Positions 44,660-52,650 of a DNA stretch of 64,000 nt are shown piece after piece; the first letter of the stretch is position 1; every line of letters starts with the position of its first letter. Below the pieces are notes generated by a model. The model saw only the letters and a list, made by a program, of their open reading frames with translations, was not told the origin of the DNA and did not search any database. Source of the stretch: Rhizobium sp. Root1203 (GTDB taxonomy: Bacteria > Pseudomonadota > Alphaproteobacteria > Rhizobiales > Rhizobiaceae); the NCBI RefSeq assembly GCF_001424945.1, contig NZ_LMCW01000012.1, positions 738,413 to 802,412 of the forward strand, written 5' to 3'. A program made the translations under genes and the position numbers.

Positions 44660-45196
44660 CTAGAAGTGAGCCATGTTCATCAGGAACTTTCCCAGCTTGA
44701 GTTTCAGCAGAGCGCCGAATTCCTCGGTACTCGTTTGTGCCTCCAGCTCAGCCCGGGTAACGACCAGAAGAGTCAAATCCTCCCGATTGAACTCATCGCG
44801 TATGTGAGCGTAGCAGGCGGTCCGCTCCTCTTGGCTTCCAGTGACGCCATTTGCCGCCACGAGCAGGCCAAACTTCATTCGCATATGACGCAGTTTGGAG
44901 GTGAAGGCTCGAACAGTGGCGGTATCGACAGGTGCCTGCCAGTTCTTGCACTCGACGACGATATAAAAAGGCAGGAATGGAAGTCCGTCAGGATGATGTT
45001 GATTATTTGAAAGAATTAAGTCGATCTCGCAGGACCCAGCAACATCTTCAGCATTCTTGTGGATAAGGGTCACCCCGCTGAATAGCCCCAGCGTCTGACT
45101 AACCACTTGCTCCAGGGCTTCGCCCTTGGCCGCAGTATGGCCGAGATCACCCGCTACCAGCTGAGCAATGATTTGATGCTGTGGAATGGCAACCAT
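44660..45196 (-). CDS. Mrr-like PD-(D/E)XK restriction endonuclease, CBASS-linked
   Basis: 178 residues. The nuclease core is EIDLILSN (Asp at about 60) followed by YIVVECKNW (Glu and Lys near 83-85), the classic D...ExK arrangement of Mrr-type enzymes. There is no separate DNA-recognition domain. The ATG overlaps the TGA of the previous gene (ATGA), so it is translationally coupled and the last gene of the CBASS operon. It may cut invading or host DNA on activation; the target is unknown. Confidence 0.75.
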   Translation of the reverse strand: MVAIPQHQIIAQLVAGDLGHTAAKGEALEQVVSQTLGLFSGVTLIHKNAEDVAGSCEIDLILSNNQHHPDGLPFLPFYIVVECKNWQAPVDTATVRAFTSKLRHMRMKFGLLVAANGVTGSQEERTACYAHIRDEFNREDLTLLVVTRAELEAQTSTEEFGALLKLKLGKFLMNMAHF

Positions 45197-46071
45197 CAAG
45201 GAGCACCATGTGCTGCGCGATTACGCATGCCTCGAAGATGAAATCCCAGGTGACCTTCTAGGATAAGCCGTTCAAAATCATCAACGGAAAGCCAGAAGAA
45301 GTTGGGAGCGATTGACCGGAATCGTGGGACTGGTTCGTCAGCGGTAAGTAGCAGGGCGGATTGAACGCCCCCTGCCTGCATGAAGGAAAGCAGCCGTCTT
45401 TCAACCGTCCTGGCGATTTGATGTGTACCGCTCAGTTTAACTTCGATCACAGCCGGGTCCAGCAGGGAGGGCTCTTGATGCGGCAGCCACATCAGAAGGT
45501 CGGGAGCGGCGGCTCCGGCATCATCTTTCGGCTCGACAATCGCGCTTCCACCGGCTCCAATGATAATTTCGTAAACGCGTTGTTCGAGCGCAGACCCGCG
45601 AGCAGCGCCTGCCCCGGAGCGCTCGATCTTGGGAACGACAGGTCTCGCATGAGATGGCGATGGCAGCTCCCTGGTGAAGATAGTTTCGTGAGGGGTAGAA
45701 AGGAATAGGTCCAACTGAAAGGCAAGAGCGGCGGCCTCGCCAAGACCGACCGTTGCTATGGAGAATTTTGACATCGCGAACGAGTTCACTCGTTTGTTCA
45801 ATGCAACGACGAATATTGGCTTGCCCAATCCCTCGCCTATGCCCATCTCGTAAAGCACGCGGTGGTCGCTCTTGGTGCCGTCCAGAACCGCAAGCACAAA
45901 GTCGCAGCGCTCGATACCCTTGACGTAGCCCAATTCGCCTGGGACATCTTCTGATGCCCAGTTCCATCCGATCTGACGCTCCCCGAGGAGGACGGGCAAC
46001 GAGCCCAGATCAATGCCGTAGGGTGCTGAGATGTAACATCGATGCAGCCTGCGAAGTGGCTCTTTAAACAT
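45196..46071 (-). CDS. Deoxyribosyltransferase-like domain fused to a PD-(D/E)XK nuclease domain
   Basis: 291 residues from the ATG at 46071 (GGAG upstream; TTG 46083 also possible). N-terminal domain (about 5-130): CYISAPYGIDLGSL, then GIERCDFVLAVLDGT and HRVLYEMGIGEGLGKPIFVV. This follows the nucleoside 2-deoxyribosyltransferase/TIR-like fold with the Glu of YEMG in the catalytic position. C-terminal domain (about 155-285): PDLLMWLP then AVIEVKLSG, a D...ExK nuclease. It follows the CD-NTase gene by 48 bases. It may be a second effector or a nucleotide-sensing nuclease. Confidence 0.65.
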   Translation of the reverse strand: MFKEPLRRLHRCYISAPYGIDLGSLPVLLGERQIGWNWASEDVPGELGYVKGIERCDFVLAVLDGTKSDHRVLYEMGIGEGLGKPIFVVALNKRVNSFAMSKFSIATVGLGEAAALAFQLDLFLSTPHETIFTRELPSPSHARPVVPKIERSGAGAARGSALEQRVYEIIIGAGGSAIVEPKDDAGAAAPDLLMWLPHQEPSLLDPAVIEVKLSGTHQIARTVERRLLSFMQAGGVQSALLLTADEPVPRFRSIAPNFFWLSVDDFERLILEGHLGFHLRGMRNRAAHGAP

Positions 46072-46119
46072 CCGATACTCCAACTGCTAACAAGGAGTTA
46101 AACTCTTTCATTTTCGTTA

Positions 46120-47013
46120 TCAAAACGCATTCCAGTATTGTTTGAATGCTTCCATGAACACGGCATGCTGGTCTGGCGACCAGCATACAGAATGACCTGG
46201 GCGAATGAGCCAATGAATGCCGTTGGCACAGGTGAGCCGCGACTTATCCTCCATCCCATCTATGTGGTTGAAGCAATTGATTACTGTTTGCTGATAACTG
46301 GTCCCGTACAGGTTGGTCGGGACGTTATAGAGCATGCCCTCAAGAAAGTAAGACGGCGCGCCCCCCTCTTTTAGCCATCCGTCCTCAACCATCCTGTTGC
46401 GAATGTTCTTGAAAATGCGAACGGTGGGCTTGAAGTACCCGCCGGTTGCTTGGTGCTTGTTCGTGCAGTTAGCGGAATGTTGCTTCGGATAGTTGATAAT
46501 CTGACCGCCATCGGCCTTCCAGAACACAATTCCCTCCCGATAGGCTGGCTGTCCGCTCGCGGGATACGTGATGTACTCGCGGTGCTCGGCACAAGCCAGA
46601 ACATCAGCGTCACGGCGGCTCCCACTGCCAGGAACGAATATCGCCTTGCCCGAGGCATCCACACCTCTGCCGAAGCTCCTGGTGAGCCAGCTGGCTACCT
46701 CTTGCTTGAACAAAGCAAATGAATACTCCGCCCGAGAGAAGTTTCGGTCATAATTCGCTTTGTCCGCAGGGTTCAGGCCACTGGTGTCGGAATAGTAGAC
46801 AGAGCTGAGCCGCATGACGATATCGACATCACTGTCGCGCCACACGTTTGTGTCGTTGCCATACGAACCCTGCAAGAAATTCTCGAACGACCTGACTCGA
46901 TAAGGTGACGACGTGTCGTTGAGAACACCTTTGATGCTTTGATATGTCGCCGCCGACTGCTGTACGCTTCCGATGGAAGCCCACGTGTTAAGCTGATTTT
47001 CGCCGATTGCCAT
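46120..47013 (-). CDS. CBASS cyclic-oligonucleotide synthase (CD-NTase)
   Basis: 297 residues. The nucleotidyltransferase signature is QGSYGNDTNVWRDSDVDIV, with Gly49-Ser50 and Asp62/Asp64; a third acid is at about Asp137 (SRRDADVLA). The C-terminal half is helical, as in cGAS/DncV-like enzymes. On phage infection such enzymes make a cyclic di- or trinucleotide that activates an effector. The product cannot be told from sequence. It starts 10 bases after the patatin gene ends, as usual in CBASS operons. Confidence 0.88.
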   Translation of the reverse strand: MAIGENQLNTWASIGSVQQSAATYQSIKGVLNDTSSPYRVRSFENFLQGSYGNDTNVWRDSDVDIVMRLSSVYYSDTSGLNPADKANYDRNFSRAEYSFALFKQEVASWLTRSFGRGVDASGKAIFVPGSGSRRDADVLACAEHREYITYPASGQPAYREGIVFWKADGGQIINYPKQHSANCTNKHQATGGYFKPTVRIFKNIRNRMVEDGWLKEGGAPSYFLEGMLYNVPTNLYGTSYQQTVINCFNHIDGMEDKSRLTCANGIHWLIRPGHSVCWSPDQHAVFMEAFKQYWNAF

Positions 47014-47023
47014 TGGTTGTCCG

Positions 47024-47980
47024 TTACAGCAGGAATTCTTTGAGTAACGCTTCGCTTTTCGCGAAGGATTCCCGTCCGCGTTGCCGCAGGATGTTGAGCT
47101 TCTTCAGGTCGTGCTCGAACAGGTCCGTTGCCATCTCGGGCTGCTCAAACGTGTCTGAGATTCGGACCGTCGGTACGTCCTTGAAAAGGATCGACCGAAG
47201 CTGGTCCATGGACTGGGTGTTGATTTCGAGCGTCTTCTGAAGGAGCTGCACGCTCAGCAAATACTTGTTCGCCCAATACATGATGCTCATTTTGGACTGT
47301 TTCGGGCTCGGATATACCCCGACACCGATACTAACCACCCGGAGGTCTTGGTGAGAGAGGTTCAGAGCACGGCTAGCATCGGCGATTGCATAGAGCGTCG
47401 GATTGTTGGCGCAGTAGCCTCCATCGACCAGCGTTACCTCATCGCCATCAGCAGTCGTAACGGTTTTCGGGGAGAAGAACGGATAGGCGGAGCATGAAGC
47501 TTGAACTGCGTCACCGATCTTTACGCCGAAGCCGGGCTTAAAGGTGCCTTTCCGTCTGTGAGCCTGGTCGACGCTTCCCTTGAAAATCATCGGCCGCTCG
47601 ATGACCCACTTGGTGGTAACGATGCCGACAGCTATCTTCACGTCGTCGAACTTTGCCTCACCGAAAACTTTCTCCGACAACTCCGCAAGTTTGGCAGACT
47701 TCTGCTCCGGCTTCTTCAAGCGCATTATTTCGGGAACGAATGACTTGTAGTTGTCGTGGATTTCCTCAACCGACATTCCGAGCGCTATCATGGAAGCGAT
47801 TATTGCGCCGGTGCTGGTACCGAACACCAAGTCGAACTTTTCGCAAAGGCGGCAGCCGATCAGACCTTCGATCTCGGCGAGCACGCCAAGGCTATAGAAC
47901 CCCTTCGCGCCGCCACCATCGAGGCTAAGAATGCGGTACGGTTTCTTCTCTTCCCTGTCCAAGTGCTTGCCCTCCGACAA
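47024..47980 (-). CDS. capV: CBASS patatin-like phospholipase effector CapV
   Basis: 318 residues. The oxyanion loop DGGGAKG is at 21-27, the nucleophile elbow GTSTG at 54-58 (Ser56), and the catalytic Asp is in VDGGYCANNP, near 190. CapV-type effectors degrade inner-membrane phospholipids when they bind the cyclic nucleotide made by the adjacent CD-NTase, killing the infected cell. The start is a TTG at 47980 with AGG upstream; no better start lies between it and the active-site loop. First gene of the operon. Confidence 0.9.
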   Translation of the reverse strand: MSEGKHLDREEKKPYRILSLDGGGAKGFYSLGVLAEIEGLIGCRLCEKFDLVFGTSTGAIIASMIALGMSVEEIHDNYKSFVPEIMRLKKPEQKSAKLAELSEKVFGEAKFDDVKIAVGIVTTKWVIERPMIFKGSVDQAHRRKGTFKPGFGVKIGDAVQASCSAYPFFSPKTVTTADGDEVTLVDGGYCANNPTLYAIADASRALNLSHQDLRVVSIGVGVYPSPKQSKMSIMYWANKYLLSVQLLQKTLEINTQSMDQLRSILFKDVPTVRISDTFEQPEMATDLFEHDLKKLNILRQRGRESFAKSEALLKEFLL

Positions 47981-48194
47981 TGCAACCTGTAAATGAAATT
48001 AGGTCCAGCGTCCGTCGAATAGCGACGTTGTCCACAGTAAAACCTTGAGGCAAACAGTATTTGGATTGGGCACACAAAACCGTGCGAGCAGGTTTGACAA
48101 GCACTTCAAGACTAAATTCGGCTGGCGTTTAAGAGACCGGCACCGGGTTGTTCACGCTCACGAGAGACCGTCTTTGACGTCCCGTGTGGCTGAT

Positions 48195-48443
48195 ATGATG
48201 GTCGCGACTGACGAAACGACGAAGAGTTTCTTCGAAGATTACATCGTCAATTTGCTGACCGATATTGCCGACAAGTTGCCGGGTGATCAGACCGACGACC
48301 CAAAGGAAAAGCTAAAGCGCCTGCACTTGGTCCGCGACGTATACGAGAAGGGAGCGGAGGACGAAGCGACACAGATGATCGAAATCTTCGTCGAGGAACT
48401 TCAAATGACAATCAATCCGCCGACCAGCATACGGTCAGACTAG
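48195..48443 (+). CDS. Small acidic hypothetical protein (82 aa)
   Basis: 82 residues, helical and acidic (SFFEDYIVNLLTDIADKL, KLKRLHLVRDVYEKGAEDEA). The frame opens at 48045, but the paired ATGs at 48195/48198 are more sensible. No family recognised. It lies between the CBASS operon and the HEPN gene, facing the latter. Confidence 0.45.
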   Translation: MMVATDETTKSFFEDYIVNLLTDIADKLPGDQTDDPKEKLKRLHLVRDVYEKGAEDEATQMIEIFVEELQMTINPPTSIRSD

Positions 48444-48544
48444 CTGCGGAAGTGGTGAGACGCGCTGGGACAGCTATGCGGATCGCAAGTTCTACATGGT
48501 TCATCACGGTTCCTCATCGCCACGCTCGCCAACTGCTCAGGGCT

Positions 48545-49642
48545 TCAATCGTCCCGCATATTTCCGGCTGCCCCATCGCAGACCTCACACCCAACGAGAT
48601 AACTATTCTCTGGAACGCCTCCAATCTGCCCCTCGCCGCAGTAGTCGCAGACCTCCATTACTTCAGACGAGTCCAGACACTGAACGCACACGTACAGGTC
48701 ATGATGCTCGACGCCGGTGTGGTAGCCGGTGCACTGACTGCAGTTTATGTTGATGTGATCGAAGTAGTTATCTTGGTGGACGCCCTCCCCGGTATCCAGG
48801 GCTTCAGTCAAGAACGCTTCGTCAATTGCTGTGGCGCAATGGGGGCATTCATTTGGCGCGCTTTCGTAGCTATTGAACTGTATCGGCTGGGCGCAGTCCA
48901 CGTTAATACACGCCAGCTCTATCTCCGAGCCCGCGTACCAACACACGACGCATGATCCAGATGAAATTGCGCCATGAGGCGGCTCTATGAGGACGGCCTC
49001 GAATTTACAGCTCGGGCAACTTCCGACGCGCTTCCCGGCGTCGCGATGCTCCTTTAAGACATCCGCTTTCGAGTCGAACTTGGCTTCTAGAAACGCGCGA
49101 TGTCGTTCCATCGCATGACCGACACGCCAGATATCGTTCTCGAACTCTGAAAATTCGGGCCAGCTTTCGAGAAGAACACGCAAAGAAAGCCAACCCGCGC
49201 ACTGTTCGGCTGCAATTTGTGCCGTCGCGTTGTCATCTTCGCGATCATCCGCATGAACGAAATGAACCATCTTGTTGCGGTGGCTGGCTATCTTCAGAAA
49301 AGCTTCACGGAAGTGAGCAGGTATCGCGACCCCCGCGATCCTCTTCAGTCGCTCCATGGTTTGATCTGGCGAAACCGTTCTGGCCTCGCCTTTGAAAAAA
49401 TCGGTTTTGTCACCCTGGTCGGGTTTATCTAGAAGCAGTGACCAGTGCTCGCGCATCAATCTGGCTTTCAGGAAAAGCTCGATGGCGATTGCGAAATTTA
49501 CCGTTGAGAACTTCGTGGAGTGCTCGAATTCTGCAATTGCCTTTTCGAGGAATTCGAAGGCGCTTTTCGTCAGCGACTGGAACAACTCTTGCTCGGACAA
49601 AAATGCAGCTTGTCGTTTCTTTGAGGCGCTCACGATTCCCAA
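48545..49642 (-). CDS. HEPN-like protein with C-terminal zinc ribbons
   Basis: 365 residues. The N-terminal helical half contains FAIAIELFLKARLMREHW and HRNKMVHF, the latter fitting the Rx4-6H motif of HEPN ribonucleases. The C-terminal half has about eight CxxC-type pairs (CPSC, CVVC, CPHC, CSQC, CVQC, CDYC, CEVC and a CINVDC), suggesting four zinc ribbons. It may be an RNase of a toxin-like or defence system. The start is unclear: TTG 49642 or GTG 49633. It is divergent from the RES gene across 272 bases. Confidence 0.6.
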   Translation of the reverse strand: MGIVSASKKRQAAFLSEQELFQSLTKSAFEFLEKAIAEFEHSTKFSTVNFAIAIELFLKARLMREHWSLLLDKPDQGDKTDFFKGEARTVSPDQTMERLKRIAGVAIPAHFREAFLKIASHRNKMVHFVHADDREDDNATAQIAAEQCAGWLSLRVLLESWPEFSEFENDIWRVGHAMERHRAFLEAKFDSKADVLKEHRDAGKRVGSCPSCKFEAVLIEPPHGAISSGSCVVCWYAGSEIELACINVDCAQPIQFNSYESAPNECPHCATAIDEAFLTEALDTGEGVHQDNYFDHININCSQCTGYHTGVEHHDLYVCVQCLDSSEVMEVCDYCGEGQIGGVPENSYLVGCEVCDGAAGNMRDD

Positions 49643-49914
49643 TCTCTACTGATCGCTGACGGTCGAACTCTCCAGCTTTTAACATCGCGGTGCCGCTAAT
49701 CACAGTCCTACGACGGCAGGGAAAAGGAACGCCGGTGATCGACTTGACAGCGGTCCGTTCATCATCATCGTGAGACTGAAACGCGGTGAAGCTTTGCGTG
49801 AAGATCGAGAGCGCCGCTTGGCAAAATTCGCAGCAGGACCCCCATAGCACTCAATCGCCACTTGTATCGCGAAACATCTCATTTACTCATACGGCGGTTC
49901 AAAGGGAGTCGACG

Positions 49915-51126
49915 ATGGGACAGGATGCGGTCGAGGCAAACGACGAGAGCGAAGATATCGAACTTAATGATGATGAGCTGTTCCCCAGCCTTTGCATGGA
50001 TTGCGCTCGACACCCGAGTGTAAAGAAACTCGTCGCCCAGGACTGCACCAAAGGACGATGCGCTCTATGTGCTCGCGATGACGTGGATGTACGAAATCCA
50101 CAAAATCTCGAACCTTTGGTCATGGTCATCCGCGCCCTTGTTCGATTCCATTACGATGAGCAGGACTACAATCCCCACTGGGGTGGCGAGAGCGTGATGT
50201 CGCTCTTTTACGACGACGCAAACCTGATTGTGGAGCCGCCTAAATCGAATCTGTATGTCGATGACTTCGACGAGTGGCTCAATTGGCCTGTTTACCCCGA
50301 CTGGGACAAGGGCATTGCTATGTTTGCCGGTCACGACCACGGTGACCGTGGCATGAATTTCGCGATCTCAAGAACAACCCCGCCGGGCTTCAGTGAGCTG
50401 CAGGCTCGTCTGCTAACTGAAAATTTCTTCCAGGTCGAAAGCGGCCTAGAGGACTACATCGCGCGATTCATTAACGACATTGAGGCCATGCTTCCTCAAG
50501 GCGAGGTCTGGTTTCGCGCACGCGTCGGAGAGACAAAGACGTTTCATCGCTTTTCGATTGATAGCATGGAGACCATGCGGATGCACGTCCCTTGGCTCGG
50601 TAAGGACATTGGCGCACCGCCACCTCCGAAAGCGGGCTTTGGTCGCGTGAATCGCGCGGGCGTCTCTGTCATGTACCTGGCGTCGGACCCGTACACGGCA
50701 GTGGCGGAGATCAGACCGCACCCGGGCCATACCGTGTCGTTGGGCGGTTTCAGAAGCAAGGAGCCAATTCGCCTTGCTGATTTCAACCCCGACATCGGCT
50801 TGTTCTCACAGAGCGACCAACGGCTTTCGCTCTACGCCATAATTCGGGCCTTCGACCGCTTGATGAGTATGCCGGTCACGCCTGATGAACGAACGCCGTA
50901 CCTGCTGACGCAGCTTCTTGCGGAAGTTCTGCTACGTCATGGATTCGACGGTGTTCGCTTCCGCAGTTCGGTTTCTCAGGGCAGCAACATCTGTATCTTC
51001 TACCCCGACAAGTTCGAGTTCGTTTCCGATCATTCGGAGGTGAGGCAAATCAAGGCTGTCGCTTACGAAATCGAGCCGGTGCACTCTGCTCTCGCAAAGG
51101 AACCCGGAGACATGCCGTTCGATTAA
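49915..51126 (+). CDS. RES-domain protein (NAD+-degrading toxin family)
   Basis: 403 residues. GGGAGTCGACG precedes the ATG at 49915; the frame opens at 49786. The N-terminal part (CMDCARHPSVKKLV, then CALCARDD, up to about 200) looks like the domain found before RES in HEPN/RES proteins. The RES domain is at about 225-385: VWFRARVG, GRVNRAGVSVMYLASD, then TAVAEIRPHPG and SQGSNICIFYPDKFE. RES toxins such as MbcT degrade NAD+. No Xre/MbcA-type antitoxin gene is adjacent, which is unusual. Confidence 0.75.
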   Translation: MGQDAVEANDESEDIELNDDELFPSLCMDCARHPSVKKLVAQDCTKGRCALCARDDVDVRNPQNLEPLVMVIRALVRFHYDEQDYNPHWGGESVMSLFYDDANLIVEPPKSNLYVDDFDEWLNWPVYPDWDKGIAMFAGHDHGDRGMNFAISRTTPPGFSELQARLLTENFFQVESGLEDYIARFINDIEAMLPQGEVWFRARVGETKTFHRFSIDSMETMRMHVPWLGKDIGAPPPPKAGFGRVNRAGVSVMYLASDPYTAVAEIRPHPGHTVSLGGFRSKEPIRLADFNPDIGLFSQSDQRLSLYAIIRAFDRLMSMPVTPDERTPYLLTQLLAEVLLRHGFDGVRFRSSVSQGSNICIFYPDKFEFVSDHSEVRQIKAVAYEIEPVHSALAKEPGDMPFD

Positions 51127-51288
51127 GAGGCCTGGGACCAATTGCCGATTATCATTTCTGTTTCCGCAGCCTTTGAGCTGGATCGCCCGCGACGTGGCCG
51201 ATGTCAGCATCAGACAGCCCGTACGAGATTGCGTTCGCATGAAATGGCGATAACTTCACATACAACTCTTTGTTGATTCCCCTCGGAG

Positions 51289-52650
51289 ATGAAATTGGAC
51301 GACTATTGGACTGGGAGATCAGGCAACGCCAAACACCTCCGACTACTCACCAAAAGCGACGAGTGGTTGGCGTGGGAGGACAAGGACGCCGACCCGGCTG
51401 ATCCGTCTTCAGCACGAATTGCTGGTGCCCGTTCACGAGTAGAAGATGCGTTGTTGCAGTCCATCCACTCGACGAATTTAGTTGTCCTGTTAGGCTCTGG
51501 AGCGTCTTTCTGCGCTAAGAACGCCACGGGCGCGGCGGCACCGAGCATGGCAGGGTTATGGCATGCTGTGAGAGAGGATGCTTCTGAAGGCGACATTCTG
51601 GGCGGTTACGATGACTTCGATGATATCGTGCGCGATGTTACCGGGAAGTCACCGGTCAAAACTCCCGACGGCGAGGTGAAGGCTGGCGACATCGAGGCGC
51701 TCTTAAGCCTATGCAAGATGAAGCTGGAGCTTTTGAACGTGAGTGCGACGGATGAGGAGAAAATCGACCCCAAGGGCGCGATCCTCAAGTTAACAGACTT
51801 CATAGAGAAAGCAGAAAAAACGATCCTCAGGCAGGTCGACTTTGTGAACGGCGAGACTGAGCTGACAGCCCATAAAGGATTGGTGCAGAAACTTGCAAAG
51901 CGCGCGGTTGAAAAGCCACGGGTCAAGCTTTTCACGACCAACTATGATCTTTGCCTCGAAGAAGCATCCTCTCGGCTGGGCGTGATCCTGGTAGATGGCT
52001 TTTCGCACAGCGCCGAACAGCGCTTCAACCGAGATCATTTCCATCACGACATCGTCCGACGACCCACGTCCGGTACCAAAGCCGATTATATCGATGGCGT
52101 TTTTCACCTCTACAAGCTGCACGGGTCCGTCGACTGGCGTCGTCGCCCAGACGGCATAGTCATTCGCTCCCGTGCTACAGATGCCAAGACACTGAAACCG
52201 GTGCTGATCTATCCCAGGTCGACCAAATACCAGGAGGCCTTCGAGACGCCTTACCTCGACATGTTCGCGGCCTTGCAGTCAGCATTGCGCGAGCCCGACA
52301 CCACAGTGATCGTAAGTGGGTTTGGGTTTGCCGACGATCACATCAGCTCTCCCATATGGTCCGCTCTGGAGTCGAACCTCGGCCTCCGGTTCATCATGGT
52401 CGACCCCTCTTACATTCCTGCAAAGCAACTCGACGCCATCGACCCCGATCACCTGATGAAGGCTAATATCGGCGGGCAGAAGCCTTATCAGAAGAAGATT
52501 ATGCGGTTGGTCCAGGAGGGCGATCCCAGGATCACCGTCCTGAACGGCCGCTTCGAAGATTTGGTCGACGCGATCCCGGCAATAACGGGCGAGACTGATC
52601 GGCAGCGGCTCGAAATACGTTTGGATAACATAAGAGGGGTAGCGCCGTGA
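51289..52650 (+). CDS. SIR2-family defence protein
   Basis: 453 residues. Sirtuin-like NAD-binding features: VVLLGSGASF (about 65-74), FTTNYD (about 215), LYKLHGSVDW with the catalytic-type His near 278, and SGFGFADDHI. These SIR2 proteins usually hydrolyse NAD+ when infection is sensed. Its stop overlaps the GTG start of the HerA gene by four bases, so the two are coupled. This is the known SIR2-HerA (Nezha-type) arrangement. Confidence 0.88.
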   Translation: MKLDDYWTGRSGNAKHLRLLTKSDEWLAWEDKDADPADPSSARIAGARSRVEDALLQSIHSTNLVVLLGSGASFCAKNATGAAAPSMAGLWHAVREDASEGDILGGYDDFDDIVRDVTGKSPVKTPDGEVKAGDIEALLSLCKMKLELLNVSATDEEKIDPKGAILKLTDFIEKAEKTILRQVDFVNGETELTAHKGLVQKLAKRAVEKPRVKLFTTNYDLCLEEASSRLGVILVDGFSHSAEQRFNRDHFHHDIVRRPTSGTKADYIDGVFHLYKLHGSVDWRRRPDGIVIRSRATDAKTLKPVLIYPRSTKYQEAFETPYLDMFAALQSALREPDTTVIVSGFGFADDHISSPIWSALESNLGLRFIMVDPSYIPAKQLDAIDPDHLMKANIGGQKPYQKKIMRLVQEGDPRITVLNGRFEDLVDAIPAITGETDRQRLEIRLDNIRGVAP

